DNA of 64,000 bases from NCBI RefSeq assembly GCF_001422045.1, contig NZ_LMLW01000011.1, positions 505-64,504 of the forward strand, given 5' to 3'. The stretch is from Sphingomonas sp. Leaf242. GTDB taxonomy: Bacteria > Pseudomonadota > Alphaproteobacteria > Sphingomonadales > Sphingomonadaceae. Shown piece by piece: positions 51,167 to 59,376 of this stretch; the first letter of the stretch is position 1; each line of letters starts with the position of its first letter. The notes under the pieces are model-generated. The model did no database searches. It had not been told where the DNA came from and worked only from the letters and a program-made list of their open reading frames with translations. The position numbers were made by a program, and so were the translations under genes.

Positions 51167-52381
51167 TCAAGACTTGGGCTGGGCTAACGTCGTCGGTTTG
51201 GCGTCGGGCTCGGTCAGATCGAGCGACTCGAGCCTCGACTCTGCGGCGCGAACGGGCATCCGGCTGTCCGACCCTGTCACCCAGAACGCCGTCCGCGAAA
51301 ACCGCTCGACCCGGAGCAACCCCGGATCGGTCGCCGGCAAGGCCAGCGCGGCATAACGGCGCCCGCCCAGCATCTTCTGCACCGGGCCGACCCACCAACG
51401 CTGCAATCTCGGGCTTTCCCGGACGATATCGATGTCGCCCACGGTGCCGTCGGGTTTGATCCAGTAGCTGAAATCGACCCACTGACCGTCCACGTCGCGC
51501 GCGCTACTGCGAAGATTGGCGGACGTGCTCACCGGGGCATCGATCATGTCGAGCGTCGGTGCGTACACCAGCAACGGAGTCTTCAGGCCGAGCGACCTGT
51601 ATTTAGCGACGACCCCATCAACGCCCGACATATCGCCCTTGCGCGCCGCCCGCAGCGCCGTAACCGACTGCAGTGCATCGCGAAACGGCTGCAACGCTGG
51701 CTCCGTGGTGCTCGCTAGATCGCCGATCGCGGTCTTGAGCGCCGTGCCGTACAGCCCGGTCTCGCGATCCTGCGCATCGAGCAGCAACACGATCCGGAAG
51801 CGGGCAAAGCCCTCGACGACCAGATTGCCGGTTTGATGCGCAGTCTTGACGACCGACCGATAGCGACTGAGCGCGGTATCGGTCTGCCCCAGCCGCGCGA
51901 ACATGTCGGCGAGTTCGAGGCTGCCCGACAGCACGTGCGGATCGGTATCGGGCAGTCCCGCCTTTAACGCGCTGTAACCGTCGAGCGTCGACATCCGGTA
52001 ACTGTCCCCCTCGCCGAGGTGCGCAGCGATCCGACCGTTCGCCCGAAACAACCCGGCCACCGCGATCGGATAAGTCTTGGCGAAGCGCCGGTTGCGACCG
52101 ATCGATTTCATCAGCGTCTCGCGCGATCCCGCGATATCGCCTTTGACGAACTGGTTGTCGGCATGCGCTAGCGTCGCGCGCATATCGTCCATCGGCGGAC
52201 ACTTTCGCGCCAGGCACGCGTCCAGCGCGGATCGCGTCTCCTCCAGACGACGCCCGACCACGACAATCGCACGGTCCGTATCCGGCGCTACGGACCGGAC
52301 CTGCGACACGATCGGCGGCGCGCTCTGGACGGGCATGGTGGGGGACGCGGCCTGCGTCAGCAACAGCAGCCAAACCATCAT
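51167..52381 (-). CDS. Exported TPR-like protein of unknown function
   Basis: 404 residues. A short hydrophobic N-terminus (about 1-13) looks like a signal segment. Residues about 60-230 are helical with TPR-like spacing (for example SGSLELADMFARLGQTDTAL). The C-terminal part (about 290-375) has VDFSYWIKPDGTVGDIDIVR and RYAALALPATDP, reminiscent of a TonB-C-like beta domain. No named family is recognised. The ATG overlaps the parE stop codon (ATGA), so it depends on parE transcription and translation although no functional link is known. Confidence 0.75.
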   Translation of the reverse strand: MMVWLLLLTQAASPTMPVQSAPPIVSQVRSVAPDTDRAIVVVGRRLEETRSALDACLARKCPPMDDMRATLAHADNQFVKGDIAGSRETLMKSIGRNRRFAKTYPIAVAGLFRANGRIAAHLGEGDSYRMSTLDGYSALKAGLPDTDPHVLSGSLELADMFARLGQTDTALSRYRSVVKTAHQTGNLVVEGFARFRIVLLLDAQDRETGLYGTALKTAIGDLASTTEPALQPFRDALQSVTALRAARKGDMSGVDGVVAKYRSLGLKTPLLVYAPTLDMIDAPVSTSANLRSSARDVDGQWVDFSYWIKPDGTVGDIDIVRESPRLQRWWVGPVQKMLGGRRYAALALPATDPGLLRVERFSRTAFWVTGSDSRMPVRAAESRLESLDLTEPDAKPTTLAQPKS

Positions 52382-54387
52382 GCGTCGATCGCTTCCTCGT
52401 CCATGCGCCCAGCATTTTCCTGGATGAAGGCGAAGCGGTGCGCGGGGTTGTTGCCCATCAGGCGGTCGACGAGGTCCTTCACCTGTGCGCGCTCTTCATA
52501 TTCCTGCGGGAGCGTGATGCGGAGCATGCCGCGGGTGGCGGGGTCCATGGTGGTTTCGCGGAGCTGGCTCGGGTTCATCTCGCCGAGGCCCTTGAAGCGG
52601 CCGACGTCGACCTTCTTGCCCTTGAACACCGTGCGTTCGAGTTCGGCGCGGTGCGCGTCGTCGCGTGCGTAGACGCTCTTGGTGCCGACGGTCAGGCGGT
52701 AGAGCGGCGGCTGCGCAAGGTAGAGGTGCCCGCGGCGGACGAGTTCGGGCATCTCCTGGAAGAAGAACGTCATTAGCAGCGTGGCGATGTGCGCGCCGTC
52801 GACGTCTGCGTCGGTCATGATGACGATGCGTTCGTAACGCAGCGTGTCGGGGGTGCAGTCTTTCCGCGTGCCGCAGCCTAGCGCCAACGTCAGGTCGGCG
52901 ATCTCCTGGTTGGCGAAGATCTTGGCACTGGTCGCCGACGCGACGTTGAGGATCTTGCCGCGGATCGGAAGGATCGCCTGCGTCTTTCGGTCGCGCGCCT
53001 GTTTCGCCGAACCACCGGCCGAATCACCCTCGACGATAAAGAGTTCGGTGCCTTCGGGCGAGTTCGCCGAGCAGTCGGTGAGCTTGCCCGGCAGCCGCAG
53101 CTTCCGCGCGGAGGTCGCGGTCTTGCGCTTGACGTCGCGTTCCTGCTTGCGGCGCAGGCGTTCGTCCATCCGCTCGAGCACATAGTTCAGCAGCGCCTTG
53201 CCGCGCTCCATGTTGTGGCTGAGGAAATGGTCGAAATGATCGCGCACCGCCTTTTCGACGAGGCCGGCGGCTTCGGGGCTGGTGAGGCGATCCTTGGTCT
53301 GGCTCTGGAATTGCGGCTCGCGGATGAACACGGACAGCATCAGCTCGCTGCCGACCATGACATCGTCCGCGCTGATATCCTTGGTCTTCTTGTTGCCGAC
53401 GAGATCGCCGAACGCGCGCAGGCCGCGGACCAGTGCCTGGCGGAGGCCCTGTTCGTGCGTGCCGCCGTCGGGGGTCGGGATGGTGTTGCAATACCAGCTG
53501 TACGAGCCGTCGCTCCACAGCGGCCATGCGACCGCCCATTCGACGCGGCCCTGCGTCTCGCCGTTCGCGCTCGGGAAATCCTGCGAGCCCGAGAAGAAGT
53601 CGGAGGTCGCGCACTCGCGGCCGGCGATCTGGTCGCGGAGGTGGTCGGCGAGGCCGCCGGGGAACTGGAACACGGCCTGTGCGGGGGTGTCGTCGGCGAT
53701 CAGGTCGGGTGCGCAGTGCCAGCGGATCTCGACGCCGGCAAACAGGTACGCCTTCGAGCGGACGAGCTTGTAGAGGCGCTGCGGCTTGAAGTTCAGCTCG
53801 CTGCCGAAGATCTCGGTGTCGGGCGTGAAGGCGACGCTGGTGCCGCGACGGTTGGGCGTAGGACCCAGATGCTCGATCGGGCCGAGCGTCAGGCCCTTCG
53901 AAAAGCGCTGGCGATACAGTTGGCGGTCGCGCGCGACTTCCACGACAGTGTCGGACGATAGCGCGTTGACGACGCTGATGCCGACGCCGTGCAGGCCGCC
54001 GGACGTCGCATAGGCTTTGCCGGCGAACTTGCCGCCCGAATGGAGCGTCGAGAGGATCACTTCCAGCGCGGACTTGTCAGGGAACTTCGGGTGCGGATCG
54101 ACAGGGATGCCCCGGCCGTTGTCGACGATCGTCAGGCGGTTGTTCGCTTCGAGCGTGACTTCGATGCGCGTGGCGTGGCCGGCGACCGCCTCGTCCATCG
54201 CGTTGTCGAGCACTTCGGCGGCGAGGTGATGCAGCGCGCGCTCGTCGGTGCCGCCGACGTACATGCCGGGGCGGCGACGGACGGGTTCGAGGCCTTCGAG
54301 AACCTCGATCGAGGAGGCGTCATAGGTATTGGCGGCGGGTTTGCCGACGCCGGGTGCGCCCGGAGACGCGAACAGATCTTCAGCCAT
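52378..54387 (-). CDS. parE: DNA topoisomerase IV subunit B
   Basis: 669-residue ATPase subunit of topoisomerase IV, which decatenates daughter chromosomes. GHKL ATPase motifs at the N-terminus: EVLDNAMDEA, VDNGRGIPVD and GGLHGVGISVVNALS. TOPRIM motifs follow with VEGDSAGGSAKQARDRKTQA, LPIRGKILNV and MTDADVDGAHI. QLRETTMDPATRGMLRI is near the end. ParE rather than GyrB is supported by length and by the absence of the GyrB insertion. It is coupled to the downstream TPR-like gene. Confidence 0.95.
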   Translation of the reverse strand: MAEDLFASPGAPGVGKPAANTYDASSIEVLEGLEPVRRRPGMYVGGTDERALHHLAAEVLDNAMDEAVAGHATRIEVTLEANNRLTIVDNGRGIPVDPHPKFPDKSALEVILSTLHSGGKFAGKAYATSGGLHGVGISVVNALSSDTVVEVARDRQLYRQRFSKGLTLGPIEHLGPTPNRRGTSVAFTPDTEIFGSELNFKPQRLYKLVRSKAYLFAGVEIRWHCAPDLIADDTPAQAVFQFPGGLADHLRDQIAGRECATSDFFSGSQDFPSANGETQGRVEWAVAWPLWSDGSYSWYCNTIPTPDGGTHEQGLRQALVRGLRAFGDLVGNKKTKDISADDVMVGSELMLSVFIREPQFQSQTKDRLTSPEAAGLVEKAVRDHFDHFLSHNMERGKALLNYVLERMDERLRRKQERDVKRKTATSARKLRLPGKLTDCSANSPEGTELFIVEGDSAGGSAKQARDRKTQAILPIRGKILNVASATSAKIFANQEIADLTLALGCGTRKDCTPDTLRYERIVIMTDADVDGAHIATLLMTFFFQEMPELVRRGHLYLAQPPLYRLTVGTKSVYARDDAHRAELERTVFKGKKVDVGRFKGLGEMNPSQLRETTMDPATRGMLRITLPQEYEERAQVKDLVDRLMGNNPAHRFAFIQENAGRMDEEAIDA

Positions 54388-54548
54388 GACGCAAGCGTAG
54401 CCCTAGCCGTCAGACAAAGCCACAGCCTCCGTTTGTTCCACCTGTTACAAAAAAGTCACGTTGCCAGTTATTGTTGGGAACGCAGGATAATTTTCTCTGC
54501 ATCCACCGTTTCTAACAAACCTGTCATGAAACTTTCCGGGAGTGGACT
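54388..54548. promoter_or_regulatory. Divergent parE / outer-membrane protein promoter region
   Basis: 161 bases, AT-rich around 54440-54520, serving parE on one side and the outer-membrane protein gene on the other. GGGAG at 54537-54541 is the ribosome site of the latter. Several A/T runs (for example ACAAAAAAGTCAC at 54446-54458) are seen, but no -35/-10 pair was fixed. Confidence 0.35.
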
Positions 54549-55406
54549 ATGAACGAAACGATGAAGGCGGCGCTTGCTGGCGCAGCGGCGCTTAGTGCGG
54601 CCCTCGGGCTGGCAGCACCTGCTGCGGCACAGGAAACGACCGCGGATGCGCCGTTCAGCGGCGTCTATATCGGCGGGTCGTTCGGTTATGACGTGCAGCC
54701 CAACGATGTCGGCGAGACGATCGAGTTCGATCGCAATCTGGACGGCGTTTTCACCGACACCATCTCGACTGCGACCGTCGCCAACGCCTTCTCGCCAGGC
54801 TTCTGCAATGGTCGCGCGACCAACAACGTCGCCCCCAGCAGAGGTGGCCCAGGGTGCCGCAACGACAAGGACGGCATCGCCTATTACGGTCGCGTCGGCG
54901 CGGACATCCAGCGCGGCAACATCGTCTTCGGCGTGGTCGGTGAGTTCGGCAAGAGCGAGATCAGCGACAGCGTCTCCGCGTTCAGCACGACGCCGGCGTT
55001 CTACACGATGACCCGCGACCTGAAATGGGAAGCCTCGGCGCGCGTTCGCGCAGGCTATGCCGCGAACACCACGCTGTTCTACGGCACGGCGGGCGGCGGC
55101 TATGCCAACATCGACAACAGCTTCACGACCGGCAACACCGCCAACACCTTCACCACCAACGGCGACAGCAAGCAGTGGGGCCTCGTCGGCGGCGGCGGGA
55201 TCGAGCAGAAGCTCGGCAAGAACTTCTCGATCGGTCTCGAATATCTGTTCCACCGCTACAAGGACGACGATTACCGCGTCCGCGCCTCGGGCGGCCCCGT
55301 CGGCGGTCCCTTCACGCGCGGCAATGCGTCGGGCACCGACTTCCGTCGCAACTTCGACTATTTCCGCTGGCACAGCCTGCGCGCAACCGCCGCGTTCCGG
55401 TTTTAA
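54549..55406 (+). CDS. Outer-membrane beta-barrel porin-like protein
   Basis: 285 residues. A signal peptide (about 1-28, ending AAAQE) is followed by an eight-strand-type barrel, OmpA-like in size, with the first strand FSGVYIGGSFGYDV and a C-terminal strand ending in Phe (SLRATAAFRF), the outer-membrane assembly signal. GAGYANI, RVRAGYAANTTLFYGTAGGG and LGKNFSIGLEYLFHRYKDDD are typical of the outer-membrane beta-barrel family of sphingomonads and rhizobia (Omp25/31-like). The start has GGGAG seven bases before it. A perfect terminator follows. Confidence 0.88.
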   Translation: MNETMKAALAGAAALSAALGLAAPAAAQETTADAPFSGVYIGGSFGYDVQPNDVGETIEFDRNLDGVFTDTISTATVANAFSPGFCNGRATNNVAPSRGGPGCRNDKDGIAYYGRVGADIQRGNIVFGVVGEFGKSEISDSVSAFSTTPAFYTMTRDLKWEASARVRAGYAANTTLFYGTAGGGYANIDNSFTTGNTANTFTTNGDSKQWGLVGGGGIEQKLGKNFSIGLEYLFHRYKDDDYRVRASGGPVGGPFTRGNASGTDFRRNFDYFRWHSLRATAAFRF

Positions 55407-55513
55407 GGCGAAGGGCGGCCGCTGCCAAGCTGGCAGCGGACTCGCCCAAGCCCGGCCGGCGCGGCTAGCCGCGTCCGACGACATGGGCTTTGCCCATGGC
55501 TAGCGTGATATGA

Positions 55514-55549
55514 AAAAGGCCGCTTCCCTACACAAGGAAGCGGCCTTTT
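55514..55549 (+). terminator. Perfect 14-bp Rho-independent terminator
   Basis: AAAAGGCCGCTTCC (55514-55527) pairs perfectly with GGAAGCGGCCTTTT (55536-55549) around an eight-base loop. With A-run and T-run on opposite sides it would work for both strands, serving the outer-membrane protein gene and possibly gcrA. Confidence 0.92.
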
Positions 55550-55579
55550 CTATGCAACGATCAATGTACCACCCACCTC

Positions 55580-55659
55580 GTCATCCTGACGAAAGTCAGG
55601 ACCAGAGCCAAACGGGGTAGCCTCTCGGTATCCTGGGTCCTGACTTTCGTCAGGATGAC
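55580..55659. repeat. Perfect 24-base inverted repeat, type E
   Basis: The left arm is 55580-55603, beginning GTCATCCTGACGAAAGTCAG; the right arm, 55636-55659, is its exact reverse complement, with a 32-base spacer. It lies between the perfect terminator and gcrA (convergent genes). Confidence 0.9.
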
Positions 55660-55693
55660 GGACGGGGTTTACGGCCCGCCCGCATCAACAGGC

Positions 55694-56452
55694 TTATCGA
55701 GGCCGCGGACCGCCGAACGGCAGCGGTGGCGTCGGACGACGATCGCGACGCGGCAGCTGCGCCTGGTACGCGTGGCCGCAGTGGTCGACGCAATACGGGA
55801 AGCCGGGGTTCACCGCCTTGCCGCAGAAATGGAAGTCGGGCTCGCCGGGATGGCCGAGCGGCCATTTGCAGATGCGGTCGTTCAGTTCGAGCAGGCTCGT
55901 CTTGTTCGCCATCTCCGCCGACGGCTTGGCGGGCACGAGGCGACGCGGCGGGGCGGGCGTGCTCGGCGGCTGCTGCTCGCCGGGCGCCTGCCGGAGGAAA
56001 CCGCCGGGACCGACAGACCGCAGGATCGGCTGCGGCGCACGGACGGGCGCGGCGACCGCCAGAGCAGCCTCGTCCTCATCCTCGTCCTCGTCGTCCTCAG
56101 GCTCTTCGGCGACCGGCTCGGGCTCGACCGGTGCCGCGGGCTTGGCCGCTGCGACGACGGGCGGTGCTACCGGAGCGGGCTTGGCGGCCTCGACCTCGAC
56201 CGGCTCCGGTGCCGCGACCGGCTCGGAAGCCGCTGCCGCAGCCGACGCCGTTGCCTCGGCGGCAGCCGCCGCCTTCGCCTCGGGATCGTTCGGCTTCACC
56301 GGCGACGGGCGCGCCTGCAGCTCGAGGCGGTGCGCCTTGCCGATGACGGCGTTGCGGCTCACGCCACCCAGTGCTTCGGCGATCTGGCTGGCGGTCTGGC
56401 CGGCCTCCCACATCGTCTTGAGCGTCGCGATGCGCTCGTCGGTCCAGGACAT
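55694..56452 (-). CDS. gcrA: Cell-cycle regulator GcrA
   Basis: 252-residue GcrA, an alphaproteobacterial transcription cofactor that works with sigma-70 at CcrM-methylated GANTC sites. The N-terminal DNA-binding part is MSWTDERIATLKTMWEAG then GGVSRNAVIGKAHRL (about 30-44). The C-terminal part with CKWPLGHPGEPDFHFCG and CVDHCGHAY (about 195-230) is the sigma-binding region with conserved cysteines. Between them is an unusually long Ala/Pro/Glu/Asp linker (about 50-170), longer than in the roughly 170-residue Caulobacter protein. Confidence 0.96.
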   Translation of the reverse strand: MSWTDERIATLKTMWEAGQTASQIAEALGGVSRNAVIGKAHRLELQARPSPVKPNDPEAKAAAAAEATASAAAAASEPVAAPEPVEVEAAKPAPVAPPVVAAAKPAAPVEPEPVAEEPEDDEDEDEDEAALAVAAPVRAPQPILRSVGPGGFLRQAPGEQQPPSTPAPPRRLVPAKPSAEMANKTSLLELNDRICKWPLGHPGEPDFHFCGKAVNPGFPYCVDHCGHAYQAQLPRRDRRPTPPLPFGGPRPR

Positions 56453-56517
56453 GTTCGTTCCTTAGTCTTGCTCAGCCGGGTTGCGGGCGGCAGCGGCAGC
56501 GATTACCCGCAACGCCT

Positions 56518-57372
56518 ATGAGCAGCCAGCCCCCAATCGGTGAAATCCATTCGGCGGTGCACTCCGCCCCCGGCGTTCCCGTCATCAAGAGCGTGAACTG
56601 GGAGGGATTGCGAACCCTCTATATCAAGGAGGTGCGCCGGTTCTTCAAGGTGCAGCTTCAGACGGTGTGGGCGCCGGCGATCACGACGCTGCTGTTTCTG
56701 ATCGTATTCACCATCGCGACCGGCGCGAAAAGCCCGGTACCGGTCGATGGCCAGATCGTCGATTTCGCCGATTTCATCGCGCCGGGGTTGATCATCGCGC
56801 AGGGCATGATGGGGCCGGCGTTCGCCAATGCCAGCTTCTCGCTGCTGGCCGGCAAGATGCAGGGGACGATCGTCGATTATCTCCAGCCGCCCTTGTCGAC
56901 GGGTGAGTTGCTGGCCGCGCTGGTCGGTGGCGCGATCACGCGTGCGGTGATCGTCGGGATCGTCGTTTGGGCGGCGATGGCGCTGTATCCGGGCGTGCAC
57001 GTGACGCCGCATGCGCCACTGGCGATCGTCTGGTTCGGTTTGCTCGGTGCGGTGTTCCTTGCGCTACTCGGCGTGCTGACGTCGATCTGGGCGGACAAGT
57101 TCGATCATGCCGCGGCGGTCACCAACTTCGTGATCGCGCCGTTGTCGCTGCTGTCGGGGACGTTCTACTCGGTGGACAAGCTCGCGCCGGCGTTTCGTGC
57201 GTTCAGCCATGCCAACCCGTTCTTCTACATCATCTCGGGCTTCCGCTATGGGTTCCTCGGGATCGCCGACTCGCCGGTGATGATCGGCGGGATCGTGATC
57301 CTGGTGATCGATCTGGTGCTGGCGACGCTCTGCTACCGGTTGCTGAAGAGCGGTTGGAAGCTGAAGAACTGA
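56518..57372 (+). CDS. ABC-2 type transporter permease
   Basis: 284-residue membrane protein with six hydrophobic segments of the ABC-2 permease type. LYIKEVRRFFKVQLQTVWAP begins the chain and IVDYLQPPLSTGELLAALVG and PLSLLSGTFYSVDKLAP are typical of the NodJ/DrrB-like group. No partner ATPase gene lies beside it, so the ATPase must be encoded elsewhere. Its TGA overlaps the ATG of the beta-lactamase-like gene downstream, implying cotranscription. Substrate unknown. Confidence 0.9.
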   Translation: MSSQPPIGEIHSAVHSAPGVPVIKSVNWEGLRTLYIKEVRRFFKVQLQTVWAPAITTLLFLIVFTIATGAKSPVPVDGQIVDFADFIAPGLIIAQGMMGPAFANASFSLLAGKMQGTIVDYLQPPLSTGELLAALVGGAITRAVIVGIVVWAAMALYPGVHVTPHAPLAIVWFGLLGAVFLALLGVLTSIWADKFDHAAAVTNFVIAPLSLLSGTFYSVDKLAPAFRAFSHANPFFYIISGFRYGFLGIADSPVMIGGIVILVIDLVLATLCYRLLKSGWKLKN

Positions 57373-58643
57373 TGAAAAAGCTGGCGCTCCGGCTGTTCGC
57401 GCTCCTGCTGGCGGTACTGCCCGTCGGAGTCGCGGCGCAGGGCATAGCGCCAGACCCGGCGTTGCGCGCCAAGGCGGACGCGCTGGTCGCGATACTGGAC
57501 GGCCGCGGGTCGTATGAAACATATTTCGCGGCGAGCTTCCGCGACAAGGTCCCGGCGGCGCAACTGTCGGTCATCGCCGCGCAATTGAAGACCGCGCTCG
57601 GCGCCCCGCAGAAGATCGAGACGTTGACCGCGACCTCGGCATGGTCGGCGGACCTGACCGTTGGCTACGCGCGCGGCACGGCGAGCGTCCGCCTGGTGAT
57701 CGACCCCGCCCCGCCGCATGCCGCGACCGGATTGCTGATTACCGGCACAGCGCCGCGTGACGACAGCCTCGCCAAGCTCGAAGCGGAGTTTCGCGCGCTG
57801 CCGGGGGCTAGCGGGTTCGGGCTGTATGCACTGGGCAGCGGCAGGCCCAAGCCGATCCTGGAATATCGAGCGGATGTGGCGGCGCCACTTGGGTCGGCGT
57901 TCAAGCTCTGGGTGCTCGCGGAACTTGCGCGGCAGGTTGCGGCGGGCGAGCGGCATTGGGCGGACGTCGTGAAGGTCGGAGCGCCATCCCTGCCCTCCGG
58001 CGTGTTGCAGACCTGGCCCGCGGAGTCGCCGGTGACGGTGCAGACGCTGGCGACGATGATGATCTCGATCAGCGACAACACCGCGACGGATACGCTGCTG
58101 ACGACGCTCGGACGCGCGAAGGTCGATGCGATGGCCGAAGCGGCTGGCGGCAGCGTTCCGGTGATGACGACGCGCGAGATGTTCGCGTTGAAGGGGGATC
58201 CGGCACTGGCAAAGGCCTGGGCGGCGGGGTCGGTGGATGCGCGGCGCGCGCTGCTGTTGGACAATGCGGTAAGGATTTCCACTGCCAAATTGGATCCGAC
58301 GGTGTTCGCGGGGAAGCCGGTGGCGATCGAAAGCGTCGAATGGTTTTCGAGCCCGGCGTCGATGGCTGTGGTGCTGAACGCGCTGCGGGGGGCGGACGCT
58401 ACGACGCGGGCGGTGCTGGCGGTCAATGCGGGGGTCGATCCGGCGATCGCCAAGCGGTTTGGGTATGTCGGGTTCAAGGGCGGTGGCGAGCCTGGGGTGA
58501 TTGCGCTGAACTATCTGGTGCAGGCGAAGGACGGGCGCTGGTATGCGGCGACTGGGAATTGGCACCGGGAGGATGACGGCGTGAACGAGGTGCGGTTTGC
58601 GGGGCTGATGGGGCGAGCGCTGGCGTTGTTGGCGGCGCGGTAG
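57372..58643 (+). CDS. Exported class A beta-lactamase-like serine hydrolase
   Basis: 423 residues with a signal peptide (about 1-23, ending GVAAQ). Residues about 25-130 form an extra N-terminal domain with a repeat-like AAQLKTALGAPQKIE segment. The C-terminal domain has the penicillin-recognising motifs SxxK (GSAFKLWVLAELA), SDN (ISDNTATD) and a Lys-Gly-Gly box (GFKGGGEPG) in place of KTG. These match a class A beta-lactamase fold, but the fused N-terminal domain and altered box make an antibiotic-resistance role unsure; a cell-wall role is equally possible. It overlaps the ABC-2 permease stop codon. Confidence 0.87.
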   Translation: MKKLALRLFALLLAVLPVGVAAQGIAPDPALRAKADALVAILDGRGSYETYFAASFRDKVPAAQLSVIAAQLKTALGAPQKIETLTATSAWSADLTVGYARGTASVRLVIDPAPPHAATGLLITGTAPRDDSLAKLEAEFRALPGASGFGLYALGSGRPKPILEYRADVAAPLGSAFKLWVLAELARQVAAGERHWADVVKVGAPSLPSGVLQTWPAESPVTVQTLATMMISISDNTATDTLLTTLGRAKVDAMAEAAGGSVPVMTTREMFALKGDPALAKAWAAGSVDARRALLLDNAVRISTAKLDPTVFAGKPVAIESVEWFSSPASMAVVLNALRGADATTRAVLAVNAGVDPAIAKRFGYVGFKGGGEPGVIALNYLVQAKDGRWYAATGNWHREDDGVNEVRFAGLMGRALALLAAR

Positions 58644-58671
58644 GGTTCGCGGCCCCGCCCCATATCAAGGG

Positions 58672-58782
58672 CCACCACCCCGGCGAAGGCCGGGGTCCAA
58701 TTGGGAAACGTTGCTAACGGCGGGTAGCGCCTCGTTATTTCCACCTTTCCAATTGGGCCCCGGCCTTCGCCGGGGGTGGTGT
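58672..58782. repeat. Paired inverted repeat, family A copy 3
   Basis: Left arm CCACCACCCCGGCGAAGGCC (58672-58691) then GGGGTCCAATTGGG; right arm CCAATTGGGCCCCGGCCTTC (58749-58768) then GCCGGGGGTGGT. The arms are almost exact reverse complements. The spacer has ACGTTGCTAACG, as in copies 1 and 2. It sits between convergent genes. Confidence 0.9.
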
Positions 58783-58807
58783 TATCAGTGGGGATGGCGG
58801 CGGTGAC

Positions 58808-59335
58808 TCAGGCCCGCCCGGCCGCCTGCCAGCTGTCGGCGCAGAGCCCGTAGATCAGGCTGTCGCGCAACCCCAGATGTGTTTCCCATTCGTCGCGCAG
58901 CAAGCGCTCACGTCGGAAACCGAGACGTTCCAGCAACGTGATCGACGCAGTATTCTCGGTATCCGCGTCGGCGAACACGCGGCTCCGGCCTTCGGCGAAC
59001 AGGCGATCGATCACTGCCGACACAGCCTCACGCGCGATCCCTCGCCCCCACGCCTCGCGCGCGAGGATGAAGCCGATCTCCGTAACCCCTGCCCCATCGG
59101 CTTCGCTGCCCGAGACCCAGCCGATCGCGCGGTCGTCGCCGGTGCGGGTGATTGCCCAAGTGCGCTGGTTGCCCGGCGCTGCCTCCTCGGCGAGGTAGGT
59201 ACGGACGTCGTCGACCGAACCCAGGGGGCCATCGGCGGAATACGCCATCAACTCCGCGTCGGCGAGCATCGGGTGCAACGCGGTCGCGTCGCCTTCGACC
59301 AGCGGACGCAGTCGTAGCCGTCTCGTCTTCAACAC
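58808..59335 (-). CDS. GNAT family N-acetyltransferase (RimJ/RimL-like)
   Basis: About 175-residue acetyltransferase. The start VLKTRRLRLRPL is typical of RimJ/RimL-type enzymes. EIGFILAREAWGRGIAREAV (acetyl-CoA motif A) lies at about 86-105 and ENTASITLLERLGFRRE near the end. The GTG at 59335 is chosen because it gives the family N-terminus; a GTG at 59380 overlapping the lysR stop is also in frame. It is probably the last gene of the metZ-apaG-lysR run. Substrate unknown. Confidence 0.85.
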   Translation of the reverse strand: MLKTRRLRLRPLVEGDATALHPMLADAELMAYSADGPLGSVDDVRTYLAEEAAPGNQRTWAITRTGDDRAIGWVSGSEADGAGVTEIGFILAREAWGRGIAREAVSAVIDRLFAEGRSRVFADADTENTASITLLERLGFRRERLLRDEWETHLGLRDSLIYGLCADSWQAAGRA

Positions 59336-59376
59336 CGGCGATACGCCGGCGCGCCGCGGTCTGCGTCCGGGTTGCC

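Noticed and set aside
48755..51187. 810-residue plus-strand open frame across argF/argD
   Set aside because: Shadow of the minus-strand argD-argF genes, whose families are certain; it also runs through the intergenic repeat.
57372..58643. Calling the serine hydrolase a resistance beta-lactamase
   Set aside because: SxxK and SDN are present, but the KTG box is altered and an extra N-terminal domain is fused; a resistance claim needs activity data.
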